From contig NZ_WNLP01000004.1 in the NCBI RefSeq assembly GCF_009727065.1, positions 105,347 to 169,346 of the forward strand: a stretch of 64,000 nt of DNA, in the 5' to 3' direction. Positions within the stretch are counted from its first letter, which is position 1. Each line of letters opens with the position of its first letter. A model generated the notes under the pieces. That model was not told the DNA's origin, searched no databases, and saw only the letters and a program-made list of their open reading frames with translations. Of the stretch, positions 8,814-18,479 are shown piece after piece. The position numbers were made by a program, and so were the translations under genes. The DNA comes from Bifidobacterium canis. Lineage in GTDB: Bacteria; Actinomycetota; Actinomycetes; Actinomycetales; Bifidobacteriaceae.

Positions 8814-11378
8814 TTAATCGTCGTCCACGACGTTCTTGACCGAATACTCAGTGAAGATGACCTCGCCCTCACTTTGCGTGGCATCCAAATCGACGGTAGC
8901 GGTGATCGCCCAATCGTGGTCACCGTCCGAATCGTCGATGATCTGGCGAACCGTCCACTCGTGACGATCCTCTTCGTGTCGTGTGTCAAGTATGAAATAT
9001 TCACCACTACGCGCCTGCATATCGGTGTTCACATACTCATGCTCGTCGTAGTAGTCGTCGAGCACATTCTCCCACGTGTGCACGTCGTAATGCCACGGTT
9101 TGTCGAGTTTGCCAAGCTCCTCCGGCTGGTCGAGATCCATCAGTTGCACACGGCGGAACATCGCGTTGCGAATGAGCACGATCAGACCACGGCGATCCTC
9201 CACAACAGCCTGCTTTACCTGTGGGGCGGCGAGGTTCGCGGCCTCCTGCGAGCGTGAGCCCGTGTTCTCCCATTCGTCAACCAAGCTCGAGTCAATCGAC
9301 CGCACCAGCACACGCAGCCATGAGATCACGTCATCGAGCTCGTCATCGCGTTTCTCCGGCGGCACCGTGCGCGACAGCACACGGTAGGCGTCCGAGAGGT
9401 AGCGCAACAGCGTGCCTTCGGATCGCGCCACATTGTAACGGGCGATGTAACTGTTGAAATCAGACGCGGTTTCCACCATGTCACGCACAACGGATTTCGG
9501 ATTGATCCAATAATCATTCGCCCACGGCACGTCACGGCGATACTGGTCGAACGCCTGCGTGAGCAATTCCTCCAACGGTTTCGGGTATGTGATCTCTTGC
9601 AAGCGATCCATGCGCTCGTCATAATCCACGCCATCGGCCTTCATCTGCTCCATCGCCTTGTCGCGAGCCTGACGTTCCTGTGCACGCAGAATCTGCTTCG
9701 GATCCTCAAGAGTCGCCTCAGCCATCGAGATCACATCCAACGCATAGGTGGGGGACTGCGGGTCGAGCAGCTCAAGTGCGGCGATCAGGAACGGGCTCAA
9801 CGGCTGGTCAAGCGCGAAATCTTCCGGCAGATCAACCGTCGTGTAATAGTGCCGGCGACCATCCTCATCGGTTTCGATCTCGATCACATCGGTGTCGATT
9901 AACGTCTGGAAAATCTCATCGGCGCGCGTGCGCAACGTGTCTTTCTGCTCTTCGGTCTGCGCGCTGTCTTCAATGAGCCGCTCGATGCGGGCACGCGCGT
10001 CACCGCCTTGCGCCACCTCGTTAAGCACCATCGAATGCGTGATCTTCATATGCGGAACCAGCGTTTCCGGAGCCTTGTCAATGAGCTTCGCGAACGTCGA
10101 CTCATTCCACGTCACGAACCCCTCAGGCGGCTTCTTGCGCTTGATCTTCTTGAGCTTCTTCGGATCATTGCCCGCCTTGGCCACGGCGCGCGCGTTCTCG
10201 ATCTCGAATTCAGGAGCCTCGGCGATCACCAACCCCTCGGTATCGAAACCGCTGCGACCGGCCCGCCCGGCGATCTGGTGGAACTCACGCGCGCGCAACC
10301 TGCGCATATGCGTGCCGTCGAATTTCGTCAACTGGGTGAGCACCACCGAATGAATCGGCACGTTGATGCCCACACCCAACGTGTCGGTGCCACAGATCAC
10401 CGGCAACAACCCCTGTTGTGCGAGTTGCTCCACCAAACGGCGGTAGCGCGGTAGCATGCCTGCGTGATGAATGCCCACGCCGGTGCGCAGCAAGCGTTGC
10501 AGAATCTTGCCGAAACCGGTCGTGAACTTCGTGCCCGCCATCGCCTTGGCAATCGCCTCGCGTTGCTCGCGCGTGGAGACGCCGGCGCTCGACAGCGACT
10601 GTGCGGTGTCGAGCGCGGCATCCTGCGAGAAGTGCACGATGTAGATCGGCGTTTGAGCATTGGCGATCGCCAACTCTACCGTCTTCTCCAGCGGGTCGGT
10701 CGTGTAGCGGTAGGAGAGCGGAACAGGGCGCTGCGCGTCGGCGATCACGTCGACGTCCGCATCGGTTTGCCGTTCCAGAGAGTCTGCGATCTGATCGACG
10801 TTGCCGAGCGTGGCGCTCATCAGCAGGAACTGAGTCTGCGGCAGCGTGAGCAACGGCACCTGCCACGCCCAGCCGCGCTCCGGGTCACCGTAATAGTGGA
10901 ACTCGTCCATCGCCACACAGCCGATATCGGCATGCCTGCCCTCGCGCAACGCCTGATTCGCAAGAATCTCGGCGGTGCAGCAGATGATCGGCGCGTCGGC
11001 ATTGATGTGCGTGTCTCCGGTGATCATGCCCACGTTGTCGCGGCCGAACACATTCACCAGCTCGAAGAACTTTTCGGAGACCAACGCCTTGATCGGCGCC
11101 GTGTAGTACGACCGGCGTCCTGTGCACATCGCCGCGAAATGCATGCCCAACGCCACCAGCGACTTGCCCGAGCCGGTCGGCGTGTTCAAAATCACATGAT
11201 CGCCGGCCAGCAGATCGAGCACAGCCTCCTCCTGATGAGGCCACGGTTCGATGCCCCGCTCCTCAACAACCCAGTCGAAGAACCGCTCATAAATGTCGTC
11301 GGCGTCAAGAGCGAGATCATCCTCACCGCGCGACGGCACCAGTCTCATCAATGATGTGCGCTCATCTTCCATTGCCAT
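8814..11378 (-). CDS. Ski2-like DEAD/DEAH-box helicase with DUF3516 C-terminus
   Basis: 854 residues. Superfamily 2 motifs appear in order: NTPTGSGKS (I), AMDEFHYYGDPERG (II), LLMSATLG (III) and QIAGRAGRSGFD (VI). The C-terminal third, around VEDRRGLIVLIRNAMFRRV and the final acidic segment, matches the DUF3516 region found in actinobacterial helicases. An RNA-helicase role is inferred from the Ski2/Mtr4-like core. The frame is open upstream to 11657 but I start at 11378 (MAMEDERTS) because upstream residues are unlike the family and cover the rarA promoter. It is divergent from rarA and converges with PPK2 without any intergenic base. Confidence 0.88.
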   Translation of the reverse strand: MAMEDERTSLMRLVPSRGEDDLALDADDIYERFFDWVVEERGIEPWPHQEEAVLDLLAGDHVILNTPTGSGKSLVALGMHFAAMCTGRRSYYTAPIKALVSEKFFELVNVFGRDNVGMITGDTHINADAPIICCTAEILANQALREGRHADIGCVAMDEFHYYGDPERGWAWQVPLLTLPQTQFLLMSATLGNVDQIADSLERQTDADVDVIADAQRPVPLSYRYTTDPLEKTVELAIANAQTPIYIVHFSQDAALDTAQSLSSAGVSTREQREAIAKAMAGTKFTTGFGKILQRLLRTGVGIHHAGMLPRYRRLVEQLAQQGLLPVICGTDTLGVGINVPIHSVVLTQLTKFDGTHMRRLRAREFHQIAGRAGRSGFDTEGLVIAEAPEFEIENARAVAKAGNDPKKLKKIKRKKPPEGFVTWNESTFAKLIDKAPETLVPHMKITHSMVLNEVAQGGDARARIERLIEDSAQTEEQKDTLRTRADEIFQTLIDTDVIEIETDEDGRRHYYTTVDLPEDFALDQPLSPFLIAALELLDPQSPTYALDVISMAEATLEDPKQILRAQERQARDKAMEQMKADGVDYDERMDRLQEITYPKPLEELLTQAFDQYRRDVPWANDYWINPKSVVRDMVETASDFNSYIARYNVARSEGTLLRYLSDAYRVLSRTVPPEKRDDELDDVISWLRVLVRSIDSSLVDEWENTGSRSQEAANLAAPQVKQAVVEDRRGLIVLIRNAMFRRVQLMDLDQPEELGKLDKPWHYDVHTWENVLDDYYDEHEYVNTDMQARSGEYFILDTRHEEDRHEWTVRQIIDDSDGDHDWAITATVDLDATQSEGEVIFTEYSVKNVVDDD

Positions 11379-11497
11379 ATTCGTTTCCACTCCATGCACC
11401 CGTAGTACTCCTCTTGTAAGGCTAGTCGAACGATTCGATAGATATGCGCAGATATAAGGCGCGGCAGCGAACGCAGATACACACGACACTCCAATAT

Positions 11498-11511
11498 CGA
11501 ACGTTTGTTCG
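11498..11511 (+). promoter_or_regulatory. Putative LexA (SOS) box over the rarA -35
   Basis: CGAACGTTTGTTCG is a perfect CGAAC-N4-GTTCG dyad (extended by T/A on each side), the form of SOS boxes in actinobacteria and Firmicutes. It overlaps the TTGTTC -35 hexamer of the rarA promoter, which would let LexA block initiation. Confidence 0.6.
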
Positions 11512-11533
11512 AAACGTTGCAATTGGCTACACT
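11505..11533 (+). promoter_or_regulatory. rarA promoter, probably leaderless
   Basis: TTGTTC (11505-11510), a 17-base spacer, and TACACT (11528-11533). The ATG begins seven bases after the -10 hexamer and no Shine-Dalgarno is present, so the transcript should start at or beside the initiation codon. Confidence 0.6.
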
Positions 11534-11540
11534 GGGCACT

Positions 11541-13072
11541 ATGAGCGACGACATGAACGATCTTTTCTCCGCCAGCGACGCGCCGGAAAGCATGGTGCGA
11601 CCGTTGGCGGTGCGCATGCGGCCGAGAACGCTCGACGAAGTGGTGGGGCAGAGCCATGCGCTCACTGCCGGTTCGCCGCTGCGTAGACTCGCCGACCCTG
11701 CATCACGAGGCTCACTGACCGCACCGAGTTCGGTGATCCTGTTCGGCCCTCCCGGAGTGGGCAAGACGACGCTCGCGCACATCGTCGCCAAACAGTCAGG
11801 CAGAGAATACGAGGAGCTTTCCGCAGTCACCTCCGGTGTCAAAGACCTGCGCGAAGTGCTACGCCGTGCACATGAACGATTGGTGAGCCAAGGAAAAGAG
11901 ACTGTGCTGTTCATCGACGAAGTGCACCGGTTCTCCAAGTCGCAGCAAGACGCGCTGCTACCCAGCGTGGAGAACCGAGACGTCACATTCATCGCCGCCA
12001 CCACCGAAAACCCGAGCTTCTCCGTGATCAAACCACTGCTCAGCCGTTCCGTGGTCGTCAAACTCGATTCGCTGGAACCCGACGAACTGCGCACCGTGCT
12101 CGAACGCGCCATCACCGACCGCGCGGGCTCGACGGCAAGGTGAACGTCGACGACGCGGCGATCGACGAGATCATCAGACTCTCCGGAGGAGACGCACGAA
12201 AATCACTGACGATCCTGGAAGCGGCAGCCGGCGCGCTCGGCGAACAGAGGGAAAACGACACCGCTTCCGACACGGTGAGCACGCAAACGGTTTCCACGGT
12301 GATGGACGTGGCGAACGTGCGCTACGACAAAGACGGCGACGACCACTATGACGTGATCTCGGCGTTCATCAAATCGATGCGAGGCTCCGACGTGGACGCC
12401 GCACTGCACTACTTGGCACGCATGATCCGCGCAGGCGAAGACCCACGGTTCATCGCCCGCCGCATCATGATCGCTGCCGCCGAGGAAGTGGGCATGGCCG
12501 CGCCGCAAATACTGCAAACCACCGTCGCCGCAGCCCAAGCCGTGCAGATGATCGGCATGCCCGAAGCGCGCATCATTCTGGCCGAAGCGACGATCGCCGT
12601 CGCCACTGCACCCAAATCGAACGCCAGCTACATGGCGATCAACCAAGCGCTCGCCGACGTCTATGCAGGGCATATCGGGCAGGTGCCGTTGCCGATACGC
12701 AACGCCCCAACTGCATTGATGAAATCATGGGGCAACCACGAAGGCTACAAATACGCGCATGACTACCCGAACGCGATCGCCGAACAGCAATACATGCCCG
12801 ATGAGCTCGTCGGACGCCAATACTATTATCCCAACAGTCGCGGCTACGAACGGGAAATAGGGCCGCGGCTCGACCGGATACGCGCCATCATTCACGGCCA
12901 GCCCATGCCAAACGAACATCAGGAATCCGAACGGACGGATCAGGGAGGCACCGGCGGAAAGAGTGACACGCAAACCGAGCACACCGGTGAAACTCGACGC
13001 TCGAATACGAAAGGGCCCCATGACGCAGGAGGCGCATCAGAACACACGGCAGACGCACACGACGAACAATGA
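11541..13072 (+). pseudogene. rarA: Replication-associated recombination protein RarA/MgsA (AAA+ ATPase), interrupted by a one-base frameshift
   Basis: The first segment (MSDDMNDLFSASDAPES...) has the RarA N-terminus RPRTLDEVVGQ, Walker A GPPGVGKTTLAH, Walker B LFIDEVHRFSKSQQD and sensor TTENPSF, then stops at 12143. The other frame continues with the lid and C-terminal domain: NVDDAAIDEIIRLSGGDARK, then MPEARIILAEA and the terminal KYAHDYPNAI. One missing base near 12119-12128 (most simply CC for CCC at 12119-12120, giving DPRGLDGKVN) restores a 510-residue protein. RarA acts at stalled replication forks. A C-terminal tail rich in Thr, Gly and His overlaps the MFS gene by 53 bases. Confidence 0.85.
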
Positions 13073-14510
13073 CGACCGGATACCGCCGAAGCTCATCGGT
13101 TCCATCGTTTCTGTGGGGTCTCTGGCGTTCATAGGTATTCTCACCGAAACGGTGATGACGGTGCTGTTCCCCGAACTCATGACCGAGTTCTCGGTGAACA
13201 CCGCCACGGTGCAGTGGATCACCACTATCTATCTGCTCGTGGTCGGCGTCACGATGCCGATCTCCTCATACCTCAAACGCCGCTTCACGATGAAATCGGT
13301 GTTCGTGGCTGCCGTCGTGCTGGCCGTCGTCGGCTCGCTCATCATGATTTTCGGTACGAGCTTCCCTGTCATTCTGCTGGCACGCGTGATTCAAGGCGTT
13401 GGCTCGGGTATCGCGACGCCGTTGATGATCAACATCATTTTGGAACAGTCTCCACGTTCCAAAGTCGGGCGTCTCATGGGCGTCGGCTCGCTCGTCATCA
13501 CCGTCGCCCCGGCCATCGGGCCCACGGTTGGCGGCGCCATCGCCAGCGTGATGCCTTGGCGCAGCATCTTCATGATCGTCATACCGATCGTGCTGCTCAT
13601 CTCGCTTCCCATCGGTCTCACGTGCATCACGCAAACACGCCCGACGGAAGACGTGAGCCTCAACCCTCTGCAGTTCATCGCCATCATCATCGGATTGGCC
13701 GGACTCATCCTCGCCCTCAACCAAGGCGGCGTGGCCGTGAGCAACGCGGTCTCCGGTGGCGCTTGGCTCGCTCCCACTGTTATCGCCGTAGTGAGTCTTG
13801 CGGCAGGAATCGCCGCACTCGTGTTCTTCGTGTGGTCGTCACGCAGATCGTTCTCTCCGCTCATTCGCTTGGGCTGGCTCAAAGACCGTAGCGTTGTGCT
13901 GCATCTGCTCGCCTACACGTTGCTGCCGATGGTCGGCATCGGGTTCGGCTATGTGATCACGAATCTGGCGCAATTGTCGTTGAACACCACCGCTCTAACC
14001 GCAGGACTACTGGTGTTGCCCGGCGCGTTGATCGGAGCGTTCTTCGCACCCGCCGGTGGTATGCTCTACGACCGTTACGGCGCCCCACGCCCGATTCTCG
14101 GCGCATTCAGCTGCTGCATCCTCGCCCTCGTGCTACTGCTCACGTTCTCAATGAAGTTGACGCCCGCTACATTGGCGTCGTTCTATTTCGTGTTCGGCGT
14201 CGGGTACGCTTTGGGCTTCTCGAACATCATGACCGATGCGATAGCCAGCATTCATAAGGAATTCGCGCCAGATGGCAACGCCGTGTTCAACACCGCACTC
14301 CAGTTCGGCGGTGCTGCGGGAACCACGCTGTTCTCCACGATCTTCGCCATCGCCCAAGCTGGCTCAGGCTCTGAAGGCACGCCGACATTCATACATGCGA
14401 CGGCTGTCGGCGGAGCGTGGACGTTCGGTGTGATGCTATGCATAGTGGTGGCGTCGTGGTGCGCGCTGTTCGCCGCTTTCCGCATGAACGCGCGACGTTC
14501 CACGCTGTAA
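13020..14510 (+). CDS. MFS drug exporter, DHA2-like (14 TM)
   Basis: 496 residues from ATG 13020, within the tail of rarA. About 14 hydrophobic segments and the family landmarks are present: ETVMTVLFPELMTEF in TM1, the QWITTIYLLVVG segment, motif A-like SYLKRRFTMKS, and motif C-like VAPAIGPTVGGAIAS, typical of proton-driven multidrug exporters. It is predicted to be an inner-membrane drug/proton antiporter; substrate unknown. Overlap with the preceding gene suggests co-transcription with rarA and possibly translational coupling. It ends in front of a long bidirectional hairpin shared with the acyl-CoA synthetase. Confidence 0.88.
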   Translation: MTQEAHQNTRQTHTTNNDDRIPPKLIGSIVSVGSLAFIGILTETVMTVLFPELMTEFSVNTATVQWITTIYLLVVGVTMPISSYLKRRFTMKSVFVAAVVLAVVGSLIMIFGTSFPVILLARVIQGVGSGIATPLMINIILEQSPRSKVGRLMGVGSLVITVAPAIGPTVGGAIASVMPWRSIFMIVIPIVLLISLPIGLTCITQTRPTEDVSLNPLQFIAIIIGLAGLILALNQGGVAVSNAVSGGAWLAPTVIAVVSLAAGIAALVFFVWSSRRSFSPLIRLGWLKDRSVVLHLLAYTLLPMVGIGFGYVITNLAQLSLNTTALTAGLLVLPGALIGAFFAPAGGMLYDRYGAPRPILGAFSCCILALVLLLTFSMKLTPATLASFYFVFGVGYALGFSNIMTDAIASIHKEFAPDGNAVFNTALQFGGAAGTTLFSTIFAIAQAGSGSEGTPTFIHATAVGGAWTFGVMLCIVVASWCALFAAFRMNARRSTL

Positions 14511-14551
14511 ATGCTGCTTGATATTCACCACTGCGAAAGCAGCATAAACAG

Positions 14552-14606
14552 ATAAGGCGATGGGGTGGGGTGCATGCTCGAGCATGCACCCCACCCATCG
14601 CCTTAT
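14552..14606. terminator. Bidirectional terminator, ~26-bp stem
   Basis: A near-perfect inverted repeat from 14552 to 14606 with one bulged G on the left arm. The core arms are GGGGTGCATGCT and AGCATGCACCCC, extended by GGCGAT/ATCGCC. It lies between the convergent MFS and acyl-CoA synthetase genes, so it can end transcripts from both sides. Confidence 0.8.
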
Positions 14607-14622
14607 AGTGAATGGTAGCTGA

Positions 14623-16514
14623 CTACTGGCGGCTCTTCTTGCGCGGCACGTAGATCACCGTGTCGATGAGCTTCTGGTAGTGGTCGACGATCTGCTTGCG
14701 GCGCGTTTTGAGGCTCGGTGTCAACATGCCGTTCTCCGAAGTGAACTCGTCGGGCAGAATCTCGAACTTGCGAATCGATTCGGCGCGGGAAACGCCCTCG
14801 TTTGCCTTGTTGACGATGCGTTCCACCTCAGCTGCGACGATCGGGTTCTTCGACAGTTCCTCGAGGTCGGCTGCGGGTTTGGCACCTTGCGAGGTGAGCC
14901 AGGCGTTCGCATCCTCAAGATCCAGCGTGATAAGCGCTGCGACGAACGGCTTGCGGTCGCCGATCACCAGGCACTGCGCCACAACCGGCGAAGTCATGAC
15001 CGTCGTCTCCAAATGACCGGGGGAGACGTTCTTGCCGCCGGCCGTGATGATCATGTCTTTTTACGACCCGTCAGACGAATGAAGCCGTCGTCGTCGATAT
15101 CGCCGAGATCACCGGTGTGAATCCACCCATCGACGATCTGCTGCTTGGTGACCTCCGGCTGGTTGTGGTATCCCAAACAGATATCACGCCCCTTGAAGCA
15201 CAGCTCGCCGTCGGCGGCAATACCGGCCGTCGTGCCGCACAGTGGCTGGCCGATCGTGCCGATGCGGTTGTTTTCTGGCAACGACACACACACCGGTCCG
15301 CTCGTCTCCGTCATGCCGTAGCCCTCGAGCAGCGGCATGCCGATGCCGTTGTAGAAGTGGGCGAGACCCGGATCCATCGGAGCGCCGCCGGTGATGGCGA
15401 AATCGGCGTTCGGGCCGAACACCGTGCGAATCTTCTTGTAGACGATCGCGTTGTAGAACGAGTGGCGGATGCGCACACCCAGCGGAATGCCCTGACGCGA
15501 CTGCTCCGCCTTCGACCAGTCACGCGCAGCCACGACGCCGCGGGCGAACATGCGGCCGGCGAGACCGGTGCCTGCACGCTGTGATGCCGCGTTATACACC
15601 TTCTCGAACACGCGCGGCACGGCGAGCAGCAGCGTCGGGCCGAACTCCTCGAAGTCTTTGATGATCGTCTTCATGTTGCTCGTCAAGCCAAGCGTCAATG
15701 TGCCGGCGAACGCCACGATCGCCATGAACCTGGCGAACACGTGCGACAGCGGCAGGAAGAGCAGCAGTCGGCGGTCGGGGATGTTGATGGCACGTGGCAT
15801 GTATTGCAGCGCGTCCATGCATTCGGCGGCCATGTTCATGTGGCTGATCTCCACGCCCTTCGGGGTGCCGGTGGAGCCGGAGGTGTAGATAATCGTCGCC
15901 AACGCATCGCCGTGTGTGGCCTTCCGGTGCTCCTCGAACTGTTCCTGCGACACGTTCTCGCCGAACGCAACGATCGCGTCGATGGCGTCGGAGTCGATGA
16001 CGAGCGTGGCGCGCAGCGAGGGGATCTCGTCGGCCACGGTGTCGAGCTTGTCGCGCTGGGCATCATCTTCGGCGAAGGCGAGCACCACTTCGGCGTCGTT
16101 GAACACTGTGCGGATCTGCGACGCCGAATTCGTTTCATACACTGGCACGGTGACGCAGCCGATCGACATGATCGCCAGATCGAGCGCCACCCATTCCCAA
16201 CGCGTGTGCGCGATGATCGCGATGGATTCGCCAGGGCGCGCACCCCAGCCGATCAGACCTTTGGCTATCTCCACCACCTTGTCGCGGAACTGTGTCGCCG
16301 TGAACGTCTGCCACACGCCGTCATCATCTTTGTATTGCACCATCGAACCGTCGGGGTTGCGCTCTACACGCCCTTCGAGGAAATCGAACAGATTGATATC
16401 CGGGTCGATCTCATGCTTGAGAGGGGTTGTGTATTCCTTGACGATGCCCGCATTGGCTACTTCGTCTTCGCTCGGCATGCTGTCGAGCGGTGCTGCGTGA
16501 ACTTCACTATTCAT
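14623..16514 (-). pseudogene. Long-chain acyl-CoA synthetase, interrupted by a one-base frameshift
   Basis: First segment starts MNSEVHAAPLDSMPSEDE and carries the AMP-binding motif TIIYTSGSTGTPKGVE and LLEGYGMTETSGPV. It runs to WIHTGDLGDIDDDGFIRLTGRKKT and stops at 15051-15053. The next frame picks up the motif as DMIITAGGKNVSPGHLE and finishes the C-terminal lid domain. At the junction the minus strand reads AAAAA (15058-15062); one more A gives GRKKDMIITAGGKN and a 630-residue enzyme of normal length. It would activate fatty acids to acyl-CoA. It is divergent from the SWIM protein and ends at a shared terminator. Confidence 0.87.
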
Positions 16515-16864
16515 AACTAAAGGAATTACACGATTGCGAATACAAATTGATTACAAGGTGTTTCTATGTTTCTATGAGCGTACCGTTCGCATTCGTGCTC
16601 AAGTAAGTTGTTCATGTCGAGTCGAACAATGCGCAAAAGGTGAATAGAAAACTCACATCGTGTCGAAACAGTTTGCTGATTCGCTGACAGCGAACTAAAC
16701 TGCGAGGTAGGCAAAACGGAATAATCCGCATATGGCCTAGCAAAGGTTCCTCCTGTATAACTTACACAGGCTCGGTTCACGCCAAAGTCCAGATACGCGA
16801 GCATTCTTAGAATTCTCGCGAAACCGACGCAGGGATTGGGAGAGGAACGGGGAAAGAGGTAGGC
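16515..16864. other. 350-base divergent intergenic region
   Basis: Separates the acyl-CoA synthetase (minus) from the SWIM-finger gene (plus). It is visibly more AT-rich than its neighbours. It should hold both promoters, but I cannot assign -35/-10 pairs with confidence. The open frame that crosses it on the minus strand has no homologous-looking content. A GAAAGAGG ribosome site precedes the plus-strand start. Confidence 0.5.
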
Positions 16865-18433
16865 ATGGTCCGAAGACAGTGCATCTGCGGCGCGCAACTC
16901 CACGGCCTTGGGCACAGCGGCCCGAACATGTTCGGTTTCATTCCATCCTCGTCACTTGCGCACTGCAACTATGACTGCGAATTCAACGTCGGCGTGACGC
17001 TTCCCGGCGGGCGCATCTTCGAACAATGCGAGACCTGCGGCGCGCTCGTGCTCTGCGAATACCCGACGATGACGGGAGGCAAGCGCGGCGATGACCCTCT
17101 GATCACCTACGGGCCGGGCACTGTGTATGAACAGTGCGCAATCGAATCCGTTCCGCTCACATACCATTCGTTTCATGCGCTGATGTCGTCTGGCGTCACC
17201 GGCGGCATCATGTATTCGGAGCCTTTCAAAAGCGATGTGGCGGAATTGTTCGGCACCGACACGCAGCATCTGCCGAGCTGGAAAGTGGTCAAAGACGCGT
17301 TGCGAGACCAGCAGAACGCGGCGCTCGACGAATGGTGGCAGGCGTCGATCGGGCGTAATTTCATCGTGCTGTATGAGAATTCGAAGGTTCTTCGCTTGGT
17401 GGGGGCATGGCATCGCGTTCCCGGCACGGAGATTCTCAACGCAGACATGCGCCGTGTGATCGAAGACAACCACGATCCGCTCCGGCATCAGGGTTCCGAC
17501 ACTGATGAGGTGAAACAGGCTCGTCAGCATCTCGACATCAGTGACGATACGCGCGCGTTGTTGATGGAGGGCACACGAGCTCGCCTGCGCCTTGTAGACA
17601 ATTCGATGATGGTGCATCGCCCACTTGCCGAACTCGCGCGATTCATACGGCTCGACGAACTGCTCGCTGGAAAAGAGCTGTGGGAAGCCGGTGCGGTGAA
17701 GCGCGTCGATTTCGTGCCGTTCGGCATTTTCCACGGTGTAGTGCGTGACGGCGCGCAAGATCAGCAGGTCGATCTCGTCATCAGGCACAACCTCGTCTCG
17801 CGCATGATGTGCACGTGTGACTATGCGCAACGCAAACGCGTATGCTCGCATGAAGTCGCGACGATTGTGCAGCTCGCCCGGCAGTTCCGCTTCTCGATCG
17901 ACCTCGATGCGGAAACAGCGGATGTGTCGCACCGCGAAGTGACGTCCATCGAGGATTCGCAATTCAGTCATTACGCAAATATGCTCGACGTGCTGCGCGA
18001 ACACGACAACGACGATGATTATGACTGGCTCACCGTGTTCATCGATCCGCTGAGCGGCGACCCACGCGAGCTGTATCACACCGAGTTCATGACCATGCCG
18101 GGCATGACGATGCGCAGCATGTCGTACGTGATCTACGAGCAGCTCATGCTGAGCTTCATCGACGCGGTGCTGACGCATGGATCGCCGGATTTTCTCAAAA
18201 CATTGCGCAGCTACGGGCTTGACGCCGACGTGCCGTTGGAGATTCTCAATATCGACATGCTTAAGGCCGATCTCGTGTCTGCGCTGATCTCGATGATCGT
18301 CTACCGTGAGCGCCGCAGTGACGGCTACCTTGCCGAGTGCTTGGAGAACGGCACGTTGCTCAAGCTGCTGAATCGCCTGCGCACATTGCAGGATGAACGG
18401 CACGAGCGCAGGCGTCGCCGCATACGCCAATAG
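16865..18433 (+). CDS. Uncharacterised protein with SWIM zinc finger
   Basis: 522 residues. I do not recognise the full-length family. The clearest motif is C316-T-C-D then eight residues to C327-S-H329, a CxCx8CxH SWIM-type zinc finger. It follows the expected beta-strand region VDLVIRHNLVSRMM. The N-terminus has further candidate metal ligands: CICGAQLHG (residues 6-8) and CETCG about 50 residues later. The C-terminus is very basic (a run of RRRRRIR). No signal peptide or TM is seen. SWIM domains bind DNA or protein and occur next to SNF2 helicases; no helicase is adjacent here. Start chosen from GAAAGAGG upstream. Confidence 0.75.
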   Translation: MVRRQCICGAQLHGLGHSGPNMFGFIPSSSLAHCNYDCEFNVGVTLPGGRIFEQCETCGALVLCEYPTMTGGKRGDDPLITYGPGTVYEQCAIESVPLTYHSFHALMSSGVTGGIMYSEPFKSDVAELFGTDTQHLPSWKVVKDALRDQQNAALDEWWQASIGRNFIVLYENSKVLRLVGAWHRVPGTEILNADMRRVIEDNHDPLRHQGSDTDEVKQARQHLDISDDTRALLMEGTRARLRLVDNSMMVHRPLAELARFIRLDELLAGKELWEAGAVKRVDFVPFGIFHGVVRDGAQDQQVDLVIRHNLVSRMMCTCDYAQRKRVCSHEVATIVQLARQFRFSIDLDAETADVSHREVTSIEDSQFSHYANMLDVLREHDNDDDYDWLTVFIDPLSGDPRELYHTEFMTMPGMTMRSMSYVIYEQLMLSFIDAVLTHGSPDFLKTLRSYGLDADVPLEILNIDMLKADLVSALISMIVYRERRSDGYLAECLENGTLLKLLNRLRTLQDERHERRRRRIRQ

Positions 18434-18479
18434 ACGCAAGCTGTGCGTCGCGCCCGTCGCCTGCGATACTATTGGAGCT

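Noticed and set aside
16526..16915. Minus-strand frame in the divergent intergenic region
   Set aside because: Overlaps the start of the SWIM gene, has no ribosome site or recognisable content.
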